Positions 13,204-23,461 of a stretch of DNA of 35,429 bases are shown here, in pieces. The position numbers were made by a program, and so were the translations under genes. Origin of the DNA: Dipetalonema caudispina (taxonomy: Eukaryota > Nematoda > Chromadorea > Rhabditida > Onchocercidae); assembly GCA_013365325.1 (NCBI GenBank), contig JABVXV010000486.1, positions 1 to 35,429 of the forward strand, in the 5' to 3' direction. How positions within the stretch are numbered: the first letter of the stretch is position 1; each line of letters opens with the position of its first letter. The notes below the pieces were generated by a model that was not told the origin of the DNA, did no database searches, and saw nothing but the letters and a program-made list of their open reading frames with translations.

Positions 13204-13443
13204 CGTTAATATTCCTGGATATATATTTATGTCGCAACAATTCTCAAAATTATTGCTATTGTGACAAAAAATGAGATTTCGAGAATTATTCGAAGCATTT
13301 TCATATCTCGGTAATTCTTTGGAGCAATATAGAAGTAGAAATGATGTTTGAATGATTCCTTGAGACAATGTCAGGACAGAATTATGAGTTTTCCCGAAGA
13401 ACCAGATATAGCTATCGTTAATCTTACGATCCGAAAGCAGCAT
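13204..13443 (-). CDS. Doubtful first exon, 80 codons, unknown product
   Basis: An ATG at 13443 opens an 80-codon frame ending exactly at a strong donor (ACG|GTAAGT). The sequence has a hydrophobic stretch (TSFLLLYCS) followed by an Asn/Cys-rich part (SNNFENCCDIN). A phase-compatible acceptor at 13016-13018 would add 10 residues and a stop at 12983. It lies head-to-head with QNG1, with only 43 bases between the two ATGs, and no upstream AG suits trans-splicing. I do not recognise the product, and a chance ORF is quite possible. Confidence 0.2.
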
Positions 13444-13470
13444 AACAGTGATATTTTGATTTTACATTTG

Positions 13471-13473
13471 CAG
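13471..13473 (+). promoter_or_regulatory. Candidate SL or 5' UTR splice acceptor for QNG1
   Basis: TTTACATTTGCAG ends 13 bases before the QNG1 ATG. Position and sequence fit a nematode spliced-leader acceptor, or the acceptor of a 5' UTR intron. Confidence 0.5.
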
Positions 13474-13486
13474 ATAAATAATAAAT

Positions 13487-15963
13487 ATGTCTGTCTTTGT
13501 TGATCGATTATATCCGCGTGAAAGTGCCGAATTTATTGTTGCATATGGTACTAATAATATACAATTATCACAAGAAGGAATACTAAAAGTAGCACAACTT
13601 GTACGTCTTCATAACTCATCTTTCGTAATTATTTAAATGAATATATTTTCAAAAATGATCACTTTTAAGTAACAAATCATTGGTCGCGTAGTTTCATGGC
13701 GGGTACGACAGCTACTTACGAAACTCTCTGAAAGTGATACAAAATATAAGGTGTCATTAAATTTCCATGTAAATCATCTGCTAATTCGAATTTGAACATC
13801 TAATTGAATGATTTACAATTCAAACATTTGAAATGTGACATTTTCTTTTTTGAATATAACATACAGATTATGGATGCTGTTGACAGCAATGATTTTACGG
13901 AGGATACGTATTTCTCGCTTGATGTTCATCCACATATAGCTGATCGTAAAGCTATTGATTGGTAAAATTTACAACTTACTTTAGGTACAAAGAATTTAAT
14001 ATTACTTTTGTGACAAATTTAATTTAGAAAAAAGTTTGATACTTTTCCTTTACATACGTGATATGATAGATGGAGTTTTTTAAGATTACTGTTGATTATC
14101 TCTTATCAAGTAAGTGAAAGAATTTCCAGGACTTTCCGAAAACTTAACATTTCGAAGGAATCCCATCTGACTTTTACTATATTTTCCATTATCATTCATT
14201 TCTTGCAGGATCTTTCTCGTTGATACGATCAATTTTTCATTTTGGTCTGATCATGAGGTAAATTTTAAAGTAACATTTCACGAAAAACAATATACAGGTT
14301 ACTTAGCTGCATGTGCATGCATTAATAGAGCCTTAGAAGAAAATATACCGATTACCAATGCCAGTTACATGGAAAACATTACTCCGGATGATGTTAGGAG
14401 GATCTTCAAAACTGATGACGGTTGGTTTATCATATTTTAATCATTGCCGATACTTTGAAATGAAATCACATCTTTTATAATTTATCCGGGATCACCACAC
14501 TTGTCGTGCAACATCTGCTTCGACACATCTTTGTTGAGTATGGGCTTGTTATAATTTCCGGCAAAATGCTTAAAATATTAGCTGTCAAATTTCAAGCTTA
14601 CGTAGTCTAATAATTTGTTAAGGATTTGATAATTTGGATTTTTTCCTGCCGCAGCAGTAAACTCGCGATGAGCTCATTGCTAACAAAATTCAGGTTTCAT
14701 CAAACATTTCAACAAGTAAAAAGAAAGAGAATTCCTTTTTAGGTAGCGAAATTCCTTTGTTACAAGAACGAGTAAAGGTGATAAATGAGGCCGGCAGAAT
14801 ACTCAATCAGGTATAAAAATTCTATGAATTTAATTTAATTGCTCAAATTCTCATTTTTCCCGTTTGTATCCTGGTTTAATTAGATGGTATTTGATAGAGA
14901 TTTGATGGAACATTTCACAATTGCATTTTGAAATGCAATAAAAGCGCAATTAAACTGATGAAGGATGTTGTGGAGAACTTTGAAAGTTATCGTGATTTTG
15001 CTACTTACAAAGGACAAAAAAGTACGGGTCTTTTCTTTTTTTCCATATCAGTTAACTGTCTTTTTGTTTTCACGAAATTTTCATTAGTTTTGAAAAAAAC
15101 TACTTGATGACATAAAAAGAAGCGTATGCTATCAAAAACATTTCTAATATAGTTAGATAGAACTGCTAGATATATGTATGGCCTAAAGTGAATGTATTAC
15201 AGAATTAAGTCGACTAATACTTCAAGCAATTTACCCAAAATTTTCTACAAATTTGAAGTAAGCAAACATAAGTTACCCAAGACTGCTATACTCCGTATCT
15301 TCACTTCAAATGGTCTTTCAGTTTCGTTTCTCAAGCGAGCACAAATCGTTGTGAGCGATATATACTTGTGTATGCGAAAAGTTGATGATGCATGCAATTT
15401 TCATGACATTCAGTAACGATTTATCATTTCTGAATTATTATTCATTCATATTTAAAAAGAAAATTTTAAATTGGCATTCCTTTTCTAAATGCAAACGCTA
15501 TGTACAGCCATTTTACATGTTACAGTGAACTGACAATGTTTGCCGATTATCGTGTACCACAAGCACTTCACTTCCTAGGTGTACTCAATTACTCGTCATT
15601 ACTCATGAAACAACTGAATGAAAAAGAATTACTACAAAACGGTTCAGAACAGGAAGTGGAACTTCGAGGATTCTCAATTAAAGCTTGTGATGTCTGTTTT
15701 AGTTCTCCGTCAAACCTTCTGTAGTTTAAGCAAAACAGAAATGCAATTCTTTTTCAAAAAAAAGATCAGGCGAGTTTAATTCCTCACTTTCAAAGAATTT
15801 TCAGGATATTGTTAAAGCAATTCAGCAGAAAGTAGCGGATGGCAATAACGTTATGTACAACGCAGCTTATGTAGATAATTTTTTGTGGCTATATCGACGG
15901 AAAAATGCTAAACAAATTGAAGAAATGGTTCCATTCCATCGGACACGTTGTATATATTACTGA
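13487..15963 (+). CDS. Queuosine 5'-phosphate N-glycosylase/hydrolase (QNG1, DUF2419)
   Basis: Releases queuine base from queuosine 5'-phosphate, so queuine from diet or tRNA turnover can be reused for tRNA wobble modification; human C9orf64/QNG1 is the reference member. Exons: 13487-13604, 13692-13750, 13867-13961, 14209-14420, 14743-14810, 14898-15021, 15322-15412, 15526-15691, 15805-15963, giving 363 aa (human about 341). Family motifs lie in order: YPRESAEFI near the N-terminus, DTINFSFWSD (residues 96-105), YTGYLAACACINRAL, IPITNASY, FLKRAQIVVSD, MFADYRVPQ (260-268), EVELRGFS, and the C-terminal end PFHRTRCIYY. The exon 1/2 junction is the weak point. The attractive donor CTT|GTACGT is out of phase with the only usable acceptor, so the model uses a donor 4 bases downstream. 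All other junctions are canonical and in phase. Confidence 0.93.
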
Positions 15964-16277
15964 ATTATCAAGTTTAAGTCCATGAGTATTGCTTACGTTT
16001 TTCAATTTTGTTGCATGGATGATTAGAATAGAATCTCATCAACTTTGCTCCCTCACTTAAATCTCAGTAGGTCTTATTTTTGAGCCTTTGAATCGATGTT
16101 TAAGCTAAACAAAATATTCATTAAATCTAAAACTGGAAAAAAAATCTGCTAGATTCAAAACTGCAAATCTACCGGTTATAATCATGCAATACGAAATAAG
16201 GCACATTAAACCTGCTGGGCTAAATTAAGTGGAAAGTGCTATAATTCACGCAAAAATCATATAAAGCATACAATTAA
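15964..16277. other. Convergent intergenic spacer, QNG1/ILVBL
   Basis: These 314 bases separate the two stop codons of tail-to-tail genes and must hold both 3' UTRs. An ATTAAA on the plus strand near 16204 could serve QNG1. No canonical minus-strand AATAAA was seen for ILVBL. The two 3' ends may overlap. Confidence 0.6.
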
Positions 16278-19200
16278 TCATACGCATATGCTACCATCCC
16301 TGAAATTCGATTTGCCGATAACGATATTTACAACCACCGAATTACCATCGGTTGCAGATGCGAAAATTTTTTCAAAGCGTTCCTTTGTCAAATCTTCTTT
16401 ATTGGCAATCAATGCACCACGTGCACCCAAGGCTACCCCTACATTGTCGTATCGCGTGTACTGAAAAAAATCCCTTTTTAATTTGTTTTTGAGAAGTAAA
16501 GGGATACCTTCAATGTGTCGAGACGAACAATCTTTCGCCATTAAAAGGAAACTAAAGTCACCCTAAAAAAAGGACCCTAATGCATCCTAGATATCCTGAA
16601 CAAACTTCTAACAACGTGGTATTACATACTTAATCATCATCGACCACGGAGAATTTCCAACTACGTAACCTTAACTGAAAACCTTCCTTACACTGTAGCA
16701 AAATTATAAAATAATGACTTTACTAAGATGTGTGAAGTAATGAAATAACATACCTCAAGATCCACTGCAACCGAACTATGGAACGTAGCAACCTGCTCAC
16801 GTGCGATCTGTGACCAACAAGCATCATTCCCAATTAACGCTATAACAGAAAGTTTATGACGCGAGAAAGTATCAAATTCCATTAATGAAAATCCGCAAGA
16901 TCCATCACCGTATAAAATCACGACTGGACGATTTGGATAAACCTATAAAAGTTAAGTGATTTAGAAGATAAATTTGTAAAGGAAGACACAGAATAACAAC
17001 TATACTTATCCCATAGAGAACTTTACAACATGAATTATACTCTAATGAAAGTCACATTTCTATCTGCTTTATACCAAATTCATTTTTGTGTTCATGTGCC
17101 TAACCATTTCGGTTATAAAGAAAAATATTTCGAACTACTTAAGATATACATAACTCATGACCTGAAAAATGCATACTAGTATATGTAACGTCGGGAAGAA
17201 ACACAATTTAGAGTCAAAGTCAACTAAATAAGTTCAAAATACGCTAGAAATTTTTTGCAAGCTCTTAATGCTTAAGTGAGAAGGGGAAAAAAATGGCATC
17301 TTTCTTTTCAAATCAGACTTCCTCCAAAACAAAAGCTCAAGTTTTTATGAAGTATAGCGTAACGCACGGCTTTTGCTCCCAGTGCAAAACCTGCTCCAAC
17401 ACCCAAAGTACCGAAAACTCCAGGATCAAGCCACTGTAGTGGCCCTCTCGGATGCACAATGTAAGCGGCACTTCCAATAAAATCTCCACCATCAGCTATC
17501 AAAATTGCATTTTCCGGCAAAACCTGCAACATGCGAATCAACAGTATAAAAGTATAAGAGTTAAAGAACTATACATGACTCAGAGAACAAAACTGAATAA
17601 AACAATGGAACAGAACTGAAATGACCAACTTTATTGATCAAGGATAGTACATAAAGAGGATTGATTCCGTCCCTTACAAATGCCTCATTCATTTTCTTCA
17701 TATTTTCCGTATTTTTCTCATTTTCCTTCGCTACCAAATATGATAACCATTCTCGTATCGACAAACCATGCTAAAAGATTTACTCATTTTTTATTATATA
17801 CTGTATACTGTTAACAAATCATATCCATAAAAGTTCCAGAAGCAATTTCGACCAATAAACTTAACCAATAATCACTTATTTACGACTCCAACGAATAATA
17901 CATTCACTGAAAATTCAGAACCGCACGATTCTAAGGCAAAACTAACACATTTCAAAAATGACAACTGCGTTACGGTTAAAATTTGCTGATAACTGTAGTG
18001 GTGTAGGGAACTCAACCTTCGCAAAAGCTAAAATCAAAATTTTAATTATGAGACGCGCCTAAACTTACAGCTTAAGATGTCACTATTCAGATGAAAATTT
18101 CCTATTTCGAGAAGTAAACAATATAAAAAGGAAGAAAAGAAGTAGTACTTCATAATCAGTTGTATTCAAATAGTCAGCTAAGTTGACTAAGGTTGTTGCA
18201 ACATCTGCTTGGATCGCTAAATTAACTCGCCAGAATATGCCTTCATTTTTTAACATCTGTCCTCGATCACGATTAATTGAAACTACGTTAGCGTACGATG
18301 AAAGAGCACGGCCGTATGAAAGACGAAAATCGCACACTGCACCTGGAACGATCTAGTGTTATACAACCATGGGATGCTTTCAGAGATTAATTATGCAAAC
18401 TGGTTCAATTTAAAAAATAATACTAAAGCACCAGCAAGAATAATTAAGTCGGCTTCTTTGAGGGCATCCTTTCTATTGTAGCGCATATGAATAGGATTTT
18501 GCTTCCCAAGTAATCCACGAGACATACCAGTTAAGAATGTCGGGATACCGATGGCCTGCAATACAGTAAAAACTAGTCTTTCCAGCAACTGATAATTCAC
18601 AGTAACCGAAAATTCTGCTCTCTAAATTAGAATCCACGATATCTTATTAGCTTAAATGCAATGAACGAATATGTCGAACATACTTTTACAGCGTTCATTA
18701 ATTCATTCACATGAATTGGTGCCAAAACAGCTTGACTACCAATAATTAGTACTGGCTTCTTCGATTTTAGGATAAGATGCATCAGCTTTACGATATCACC
18801 TTCTTTTGGAAATGTTACTCTGGCCGGTATAGGTCGCATGTCCTCTTTCATAATCCAGCCGCCACTGAACTGTCGAGAAATGTGTGCTAAGAGGTATGAG
18901 TTGACGATTGTCTGGAAACGATTTTGAATTTAATCCACGAAATCATGTAAGATTTCACAAAACCCGACAAATTTTAGAACCCACTCTCCTAAATAAAAAA
19001 CCACCAAAATTTTCTAGAATGAATGGTTACCCATACTTCCCTTTCCCTCTACTTTTCACATTATCACCATATCGCTAGTGAAAACCTCACATGAACCATA
19101 TAACGAATTTTAATGCTAAGAAGAGATAAAAAATTTCATTTTTTTCTGAATTTCGCACATCAGAATACAACAAAAAAAGTGGATATGGAAGTTTTGTTTA

Positions 19201-20940
19201 ATTTTGAAAACTTGCAAAATCAGTTTAAAAAAATACATCACCAAATAAATTTTTACTTGTTTGAAACTTCTGGCCTTAACAATATTCATTTCCTTCAATA
19301 CCGTCTTATAGGAATAGAGTATATCAATGGGTATCTCCACAAAAACTGGACCAGGTGTACCACTCTGTGCAATATGTATGGCTTCTTTGAGAATCATCAC
19401 AATGTCCTTTATACGTGTTATTCGAACAACATGCTTACATAACGGTCGCATTAACAAGATCTGATCAATATCCTTGAAAATAAATGTTCAAACATTTTCA
19501 GAATTTCGTTACTGATAAATGTGGAATCTGCGAAAGACTGCAATCTACTTGTTGGCATCGTCTTTTTTAGGATATCTATATGCAGCAGTATGTGATATGC
19601 AGTCATTCCACCATCACAAACAAGCAATGGACAACCACATCAGGCCTGCTGGGCAGCTCAAATTAACTTGGACACTCTTTCTCCATAAAAGAGTTATGCA
19701 GTTGTAGGTGAACTAATTATAACCTGCAAAGCGCCACGATTTTTCGATAAAATTGGTGCTGCACCCGCGATAATAACAACAGCAGTTTCCGCCATCTGCG
19801 CATTTTTCACCGCAGTAATCGTGTTTGTCAAACCTGAATTGGAGCAATCTGAGAAGAAGAGCAAAAGAAATAGTTAGACAACGAATTTATACCATTATAC
19901 TTCTCTGCTCATTAATTACAATGACGTCAGTAAACCATCCATTTCAACCCAACTGACGATTAAATTGTCGGAAGTTCAAAAACGTCTGATTTACAGCAGC
20001 TATATCCTCTTTCCCACCACCAAGTTTCACTGGTTGGAAAATCCAACTTCATGACATGGCTCACTGAAGTAGAATTAATACATTTAAATCAGTACATGAT
20101 ATTTCCTACAACAAAAATTACCGTCGAATCGTACAGATATTCAATCTACAAATCAAGGAGTTTTTAGAGACCCGTCCTACCTGGCCCTGCAGTAACAACC
20201 GCCACACCAACACCTTGACGTAAACGTGCAACAGCATCTGCTGCAAACACGGCATTCACTTCGTGACGTGTGTCGTACACGTGAATACCAAGATTTTGCG
20301 CAGCAACCAGGATCGGTGATATATGTCCGCCACATAAAGTAAATATCTCGTTTATATTATGTGCCTAGAAGGTATCTAATAGGCTAATTGTAGGAAACGA
20401 ATATCTTTGAGGGTACCATTTATTAGCTCGCAAAAGATATGATTTCGGATTACACGCCAGTACGTCTGATCTTTTAATACAACATGTTCCAGGGTACAAC
20501 AGTTTTAAAAACGGACATCTCTAAAACCGGCGCAACAGGATGACTGCTTATCCCAAAAAACATTTCAAATTATATCATAATGAAGATTAACCTTACCTTT
20601 AATACTGCAGCAACTAACTCGCCACCATGATGATCCGATTTCTCATCAACCTACGTATGCAAAGACTAAAGATTCCATTCAGTACACAGTTAAGAATCTT
20701 TTAGCTCAGCTTTTATGATTATGATGAGTAATAATTATGCAGAAAATGTCATTCAACATATCCCGTAATTCAGGAACAAATTGTAACCTGGAAAAGATCC
20801 AATATCCAATGTGATCGTTTGCTCGCGCATAAATCCAACAAAATTTGATAGAAAGTCTTGATGTTATCGATATCAAAGGCTTTGATCAACCATAGAAGGA
20901 AAACAATGAGAATAATCAAACCCTCCAACAATAAAAACAT
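16278..20940 (-). CDS. ILVBL-type thiamine-diphosphate enzyme (2-hydroxyacyl-CoA lyase 2 / acetolactate synthase-like)
   Basis: Orthologue of human ILVBL/HACL2, an ER membrane ThDP enzyme that cleaves 2-hydroxyacyl-CoA, notably in phytosphingosine degradation. Exons in transcript order: 20940-20788, 20650-20597, 20364-20181, 19833-19724, 19472-19257, 18911-18684, 18555-18432, 18342-18149, 17770-17630, 17523-17368, 16942-16754, 16460-16278; 643 aa (human 632). One N-terminal membrane helix ([13 protein letters not shown]) is followed by the PYR domain with catalytic Glu104 (DTRHEV) and the GGHISP and TAGPGLTNT motifs. The central domain includes GSQAVLAP and DFRLSYGR. The PP domain has the ThDP/Mg motif GDG (532-534) to Asn559 and [20 protein letters not shown]; the protein ends FRDGSICV. 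All active-site motifs are intact. Compared with the human protein there are extra residues between the membrane helix and the PYR domain (CASKRSHW region). Confidence 0.95.
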
Positions 20941-21230
20941 CGTTTACTTGCCTAACCAACTCTTCGATTCTGAAAATACCCGATATCGGCAAAAGCAACA
21001 ATTACAAAATTTCTACTATAGAAAAGAGAAAAAAAAAAAAAAAAAAAAAAAACCCCAAATCTCGGGAAACAAACAAAATCAATATTTCGATAATAACCGT
21101 TGCAATACTTATAGCATGCAATGAATGTGCAACAATACTTAAGATGATTCGGTATATTTTATAATCTTAGAATGTATCATGATATGATTCAAAATTATCA
21201 CTATCATTTGTCAATTTATGCAAAGGTAAA

Positions 21231-21262
<32 letters not shown>

Positions 21263-21438
21263 AGGGAGCAAATGAAATGTTTATGTGCATTGGATCATTT
21301 TAACAATTAATCAACTATTTATTACATAGTAAAATCTAACCGTATGACAACGAATAAATATATGGTGAATGTGTCGGAGAAGAAGGAACACCGCACGATA
21401 CCTGATAATCAGTAAATAATGTAAAATGATTTCATTTT
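20941..21438. other. Spacer between ILVBL start and the upstream small gene
   Basis: About 500 bases separate two same-strand (minus) genes. The stretch holds A-runs (21029-21051 and 21228-21263), a minus-strand AATAAA at 21318-21323 (116 bases past the small gene's stop) and the ILVBL acceptor at 20970-20972. This is compatible with either an operon spacer or an independent promoter. Confidence 0.5.
20970..20972 (-). promoter_or_regulatory. Candidate SL or 5' UTR splice acceptor for ILVBL
   Basis: Reading the minus strand, GGGTATTTTCAG ends 29 bases before the ATG at 20940. It is a textbook nematode acceptor placed where a spliced leader would be added. Confidence 0.5.
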
Positions 21439-22165
21439 TTATATAATCAAATCCAGGAAATGTTTCCAGTCAGCATAGGGTGAATTCAACCAGTTATTCC
21501 CAATTAAACAATGTAAACAACGGGGAGAATGACAATTACGCAGTCTGGAAATTTGAAATTTTTCTCGCAATTATTCACAATATTCGACATGGATATTTGT
21601 TAATTAGTCAATTTGTCGGATTTAATTTGATTTAGTTATTCGATTGGATATTATTATTAAGATTTAAAAAAGTGTAAAAAAAATTGTAAAGGTTTTACAT
21701 TTAATGAAATTTCAAGGGGAAAAAATCACATTAATGCATGTAAATTTTTAAGTTTAACCAATGCATTTCTAACGTTTTTCCTTAAACCAATTAACTGATT
21801 AATCTATCTTTTATCTTTTAAAAACACTAATACTAAATTAAATTCTAATAACAAGGATAACAATTAGCTTTTAATGTATTTAAGTTTACTGTTCATTCTA
21901 TCTAATAGTTTACTGATGTATTGCAAAATGACTTATTGCAACTTCTTAGTTTCATCATGTTTTTTTTTTTTTTTTAATCGTATTCCACCTAACCTCATAC
22001 TTCCGTCCAACACGATTATCATGATTATGAAAAAAAAAAAAAAAAAGAAAAAAAGAGCTTTACGTACCTTAGATACTTCCGAATACATTCATGTATTTCG
22101 GTTTTTCCGATGTCGACCCGTAATCCATCCATTTCAGTACCCAAATATACTAATTCTCCTTCCAT
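21439..22165 (-). CDS. Proposed two-exon small Cys-containing protein, unknown
   Basis: Exon 1 (22165-22068) starts at ATG (MEGELVYLG...) and ends at a strong donor, AAG|GTACGT. Exon 2 (21544-21439) follows a TTTCCAG acceptor in matching phase and encodes LRNCHSPRCLHCLIGNNW and further residues to a stop. Total 67 aa. Cysteines are clustered (C-x4-C-x2-C in exon 2, with one more Cys just before the junction), followed by Trp-rich sequence. An AATAAA lies 116 bases after the stop. The frame stays open upstream of the ATG for 26 codons (LPASVFNKIL...) up to a long A-run, so an earlier start or a missing exon is possible. I recognise no family. A small zinc-binding or disulphide-rich protein is only a guess. 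Confidence 0.42.
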
Positions 22166-22247
22166 CTCCTTCAAATTCGATAATGTATTTTTACATGTAT
22201 TATTCAATATTTTATTAAAAACGGAAGCAGGTAATTCGTACAGAACG

Positions 22248-22278
<31 letters not shown>

Positions 22279-22383
22279 GCACGGTAAAAGAAATAAGATT
22301 GGAAAACGATTCCGTATTAGGGGAAGGAGAGGGAGAAACTGTGAGGAAGAAGACTTAAGATTGGGAACGGAAATGGGAATATT

Positions 22384-22513
22384 AATTATGGAACCGATAA
22401 AGATGAAAAGGATTATTGTAATAAAATTATCTATTATTTATTATGATTATTGTTATTTTAATTATGGAATCGATAAAGATAAAAAGGATAATTGTAATAA
22501 AATTATTTATTAC

Positions 22514-22531
<18 letters not shown>
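22384..22531. repeat. 76-bp imperfect tandem duplication
   Basis: The block starting AATTATGGAACCGATAAAGA at 22384 recurs at 22460 as AATTATGGAATCGATAAAGA, followed in both copies by AATTGTAATAAAATTAT-like sequence and then TTATTA. The period is 76 bases and the copies differ at only a few positions. Confidence 0.8.
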
Positions 22532-22576
<45 letters not shown>

Positions 22577-22719
22577 ACTATTATAATTATTATTATTACC
22601 AATTATTATTATTATTATTACTATAATTATTATTATTGATTATTATTATTATTACTAATTATTATTATTATTATTACTATAATTATTATTATTATTACTA
22701 ATTATTATTATTATTATTC
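22507..22719. repeat. (ATT)n array with higher-order units
   Basis: Perfect ATT triplets run to about 22565. After that, interruptions (ACTATA, ACCAA, ACTAA) recur at roughly regular spacing, giving a second-order repeat about 50 bases long. ORFs in this array are artefacts rich in Leu, Ile and Tyr. Confidence 0.92.
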
Positions 22720-22844
22720 AAATTAACAAGCTAAACCTGATTGCTAAATTAATATAATACCATAGATAAGTCTTGAAATATTTAAAATTACTTCAAGACA
22801 ACTACTTCATCTGAACAGTTGCAATAATGTCTACAATGTTATGT

Positions 22845-22990
22845 ATGTGTGTATGTGCCCGCGTATGTATGTGTGTGTGTATGTATGTATGTATGTATGT
22901 GAGTGTATGTATGTGAGTGTATGTGTGTATGTATATATGAATGAATGGCTGGATGGATGGATGGATGGGATGGATAGGTGTAGGTTAGGT
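22845..22990. repeat. GTAT / GGAT / GTAGG mixed microsatellites
   Basis: Runs of GTAT and GTGTAT are followed by GGAT units and short GTAGG-type repeats. No coding potential was seen. Confidence 0.88.
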
Positions 22991-23203
22991 AGGTAGGTGA
23001 GTAAATTAATGTGTAGATAGATGGGGGTGAGAGAATTGACCGTTAACGCTATGATAGTGCCACCTAAACACTGTATTGCATTCGATTAGTGAAATAAAGC
23101 GTCGTCGTTACATTTTTCCGCAGAGATGATAGGTTTTAACTTGTTGAGAAAATGTTTGTGTCCCCGCTTTGTCACATCATTTGCTGCATTTTCTTTCATT
23201 AAT

Positions 23204-23250
<47 letters not shown>

Positions 23251-23273
23251 AAAAGAAAAAAAAAAAAAAAAAA
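23204..23273. repeat. Compound A homopolymer
   Basis: A-run of about 44 bases, then TAAAAAG and a second A-run. Length is probably unreliable in the assembly. Confidence 0.9.
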
Positions 23274-23406
23274 CGATTTTGTTTCAGATATGCCTTTTTT
23301 TTTTTTTTCGTTGAAATGATCATCAATTTTAATTGAATCCATTATCACGAATTTTATTTTATCACATATAATAGGCATATGAATATGAATGAAATGGTTA
23401 ATCATT

Positions 23407-23410
23407 GATA

Positions 23411-23460
<50 letters not shown>

Positions 23461-23461
23461 A
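23407..23461. repeat. (GAT)n microsatellite
   Basis: Uninterrupted GAT/ATG triplets over about 50 bases. It is followed at 23500-23527 by a CT-rich dinucleotide tract. Confidence 0.93.

Larger units (their letters stand above)
11682..13486. other. Intergenic region between RIPOR and QNG1
   Basis: AT-rich sequence with T-runs (near 11786-11800 and 12688-12714). The minus strand carries open frames at 12403-12597 and 12648-12860 that I could not link by clean splice sites, plus the better candidate exon at 13204-13443. Otherwise nothing recognisable. Confidence 0.5.

Noticed and set aside
19113..19707. Plus-strand ORFs opposite ILVBL
   Set aside because: They are antisense shadows of ILVBL exons and introns; the minus-strand frame carries the conserved protein.
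22361..22639. 92-residue ORF rich in Ile/Leu/Tyr
   Set aside because: It consists of the 76-bp duplication and the ATT array.
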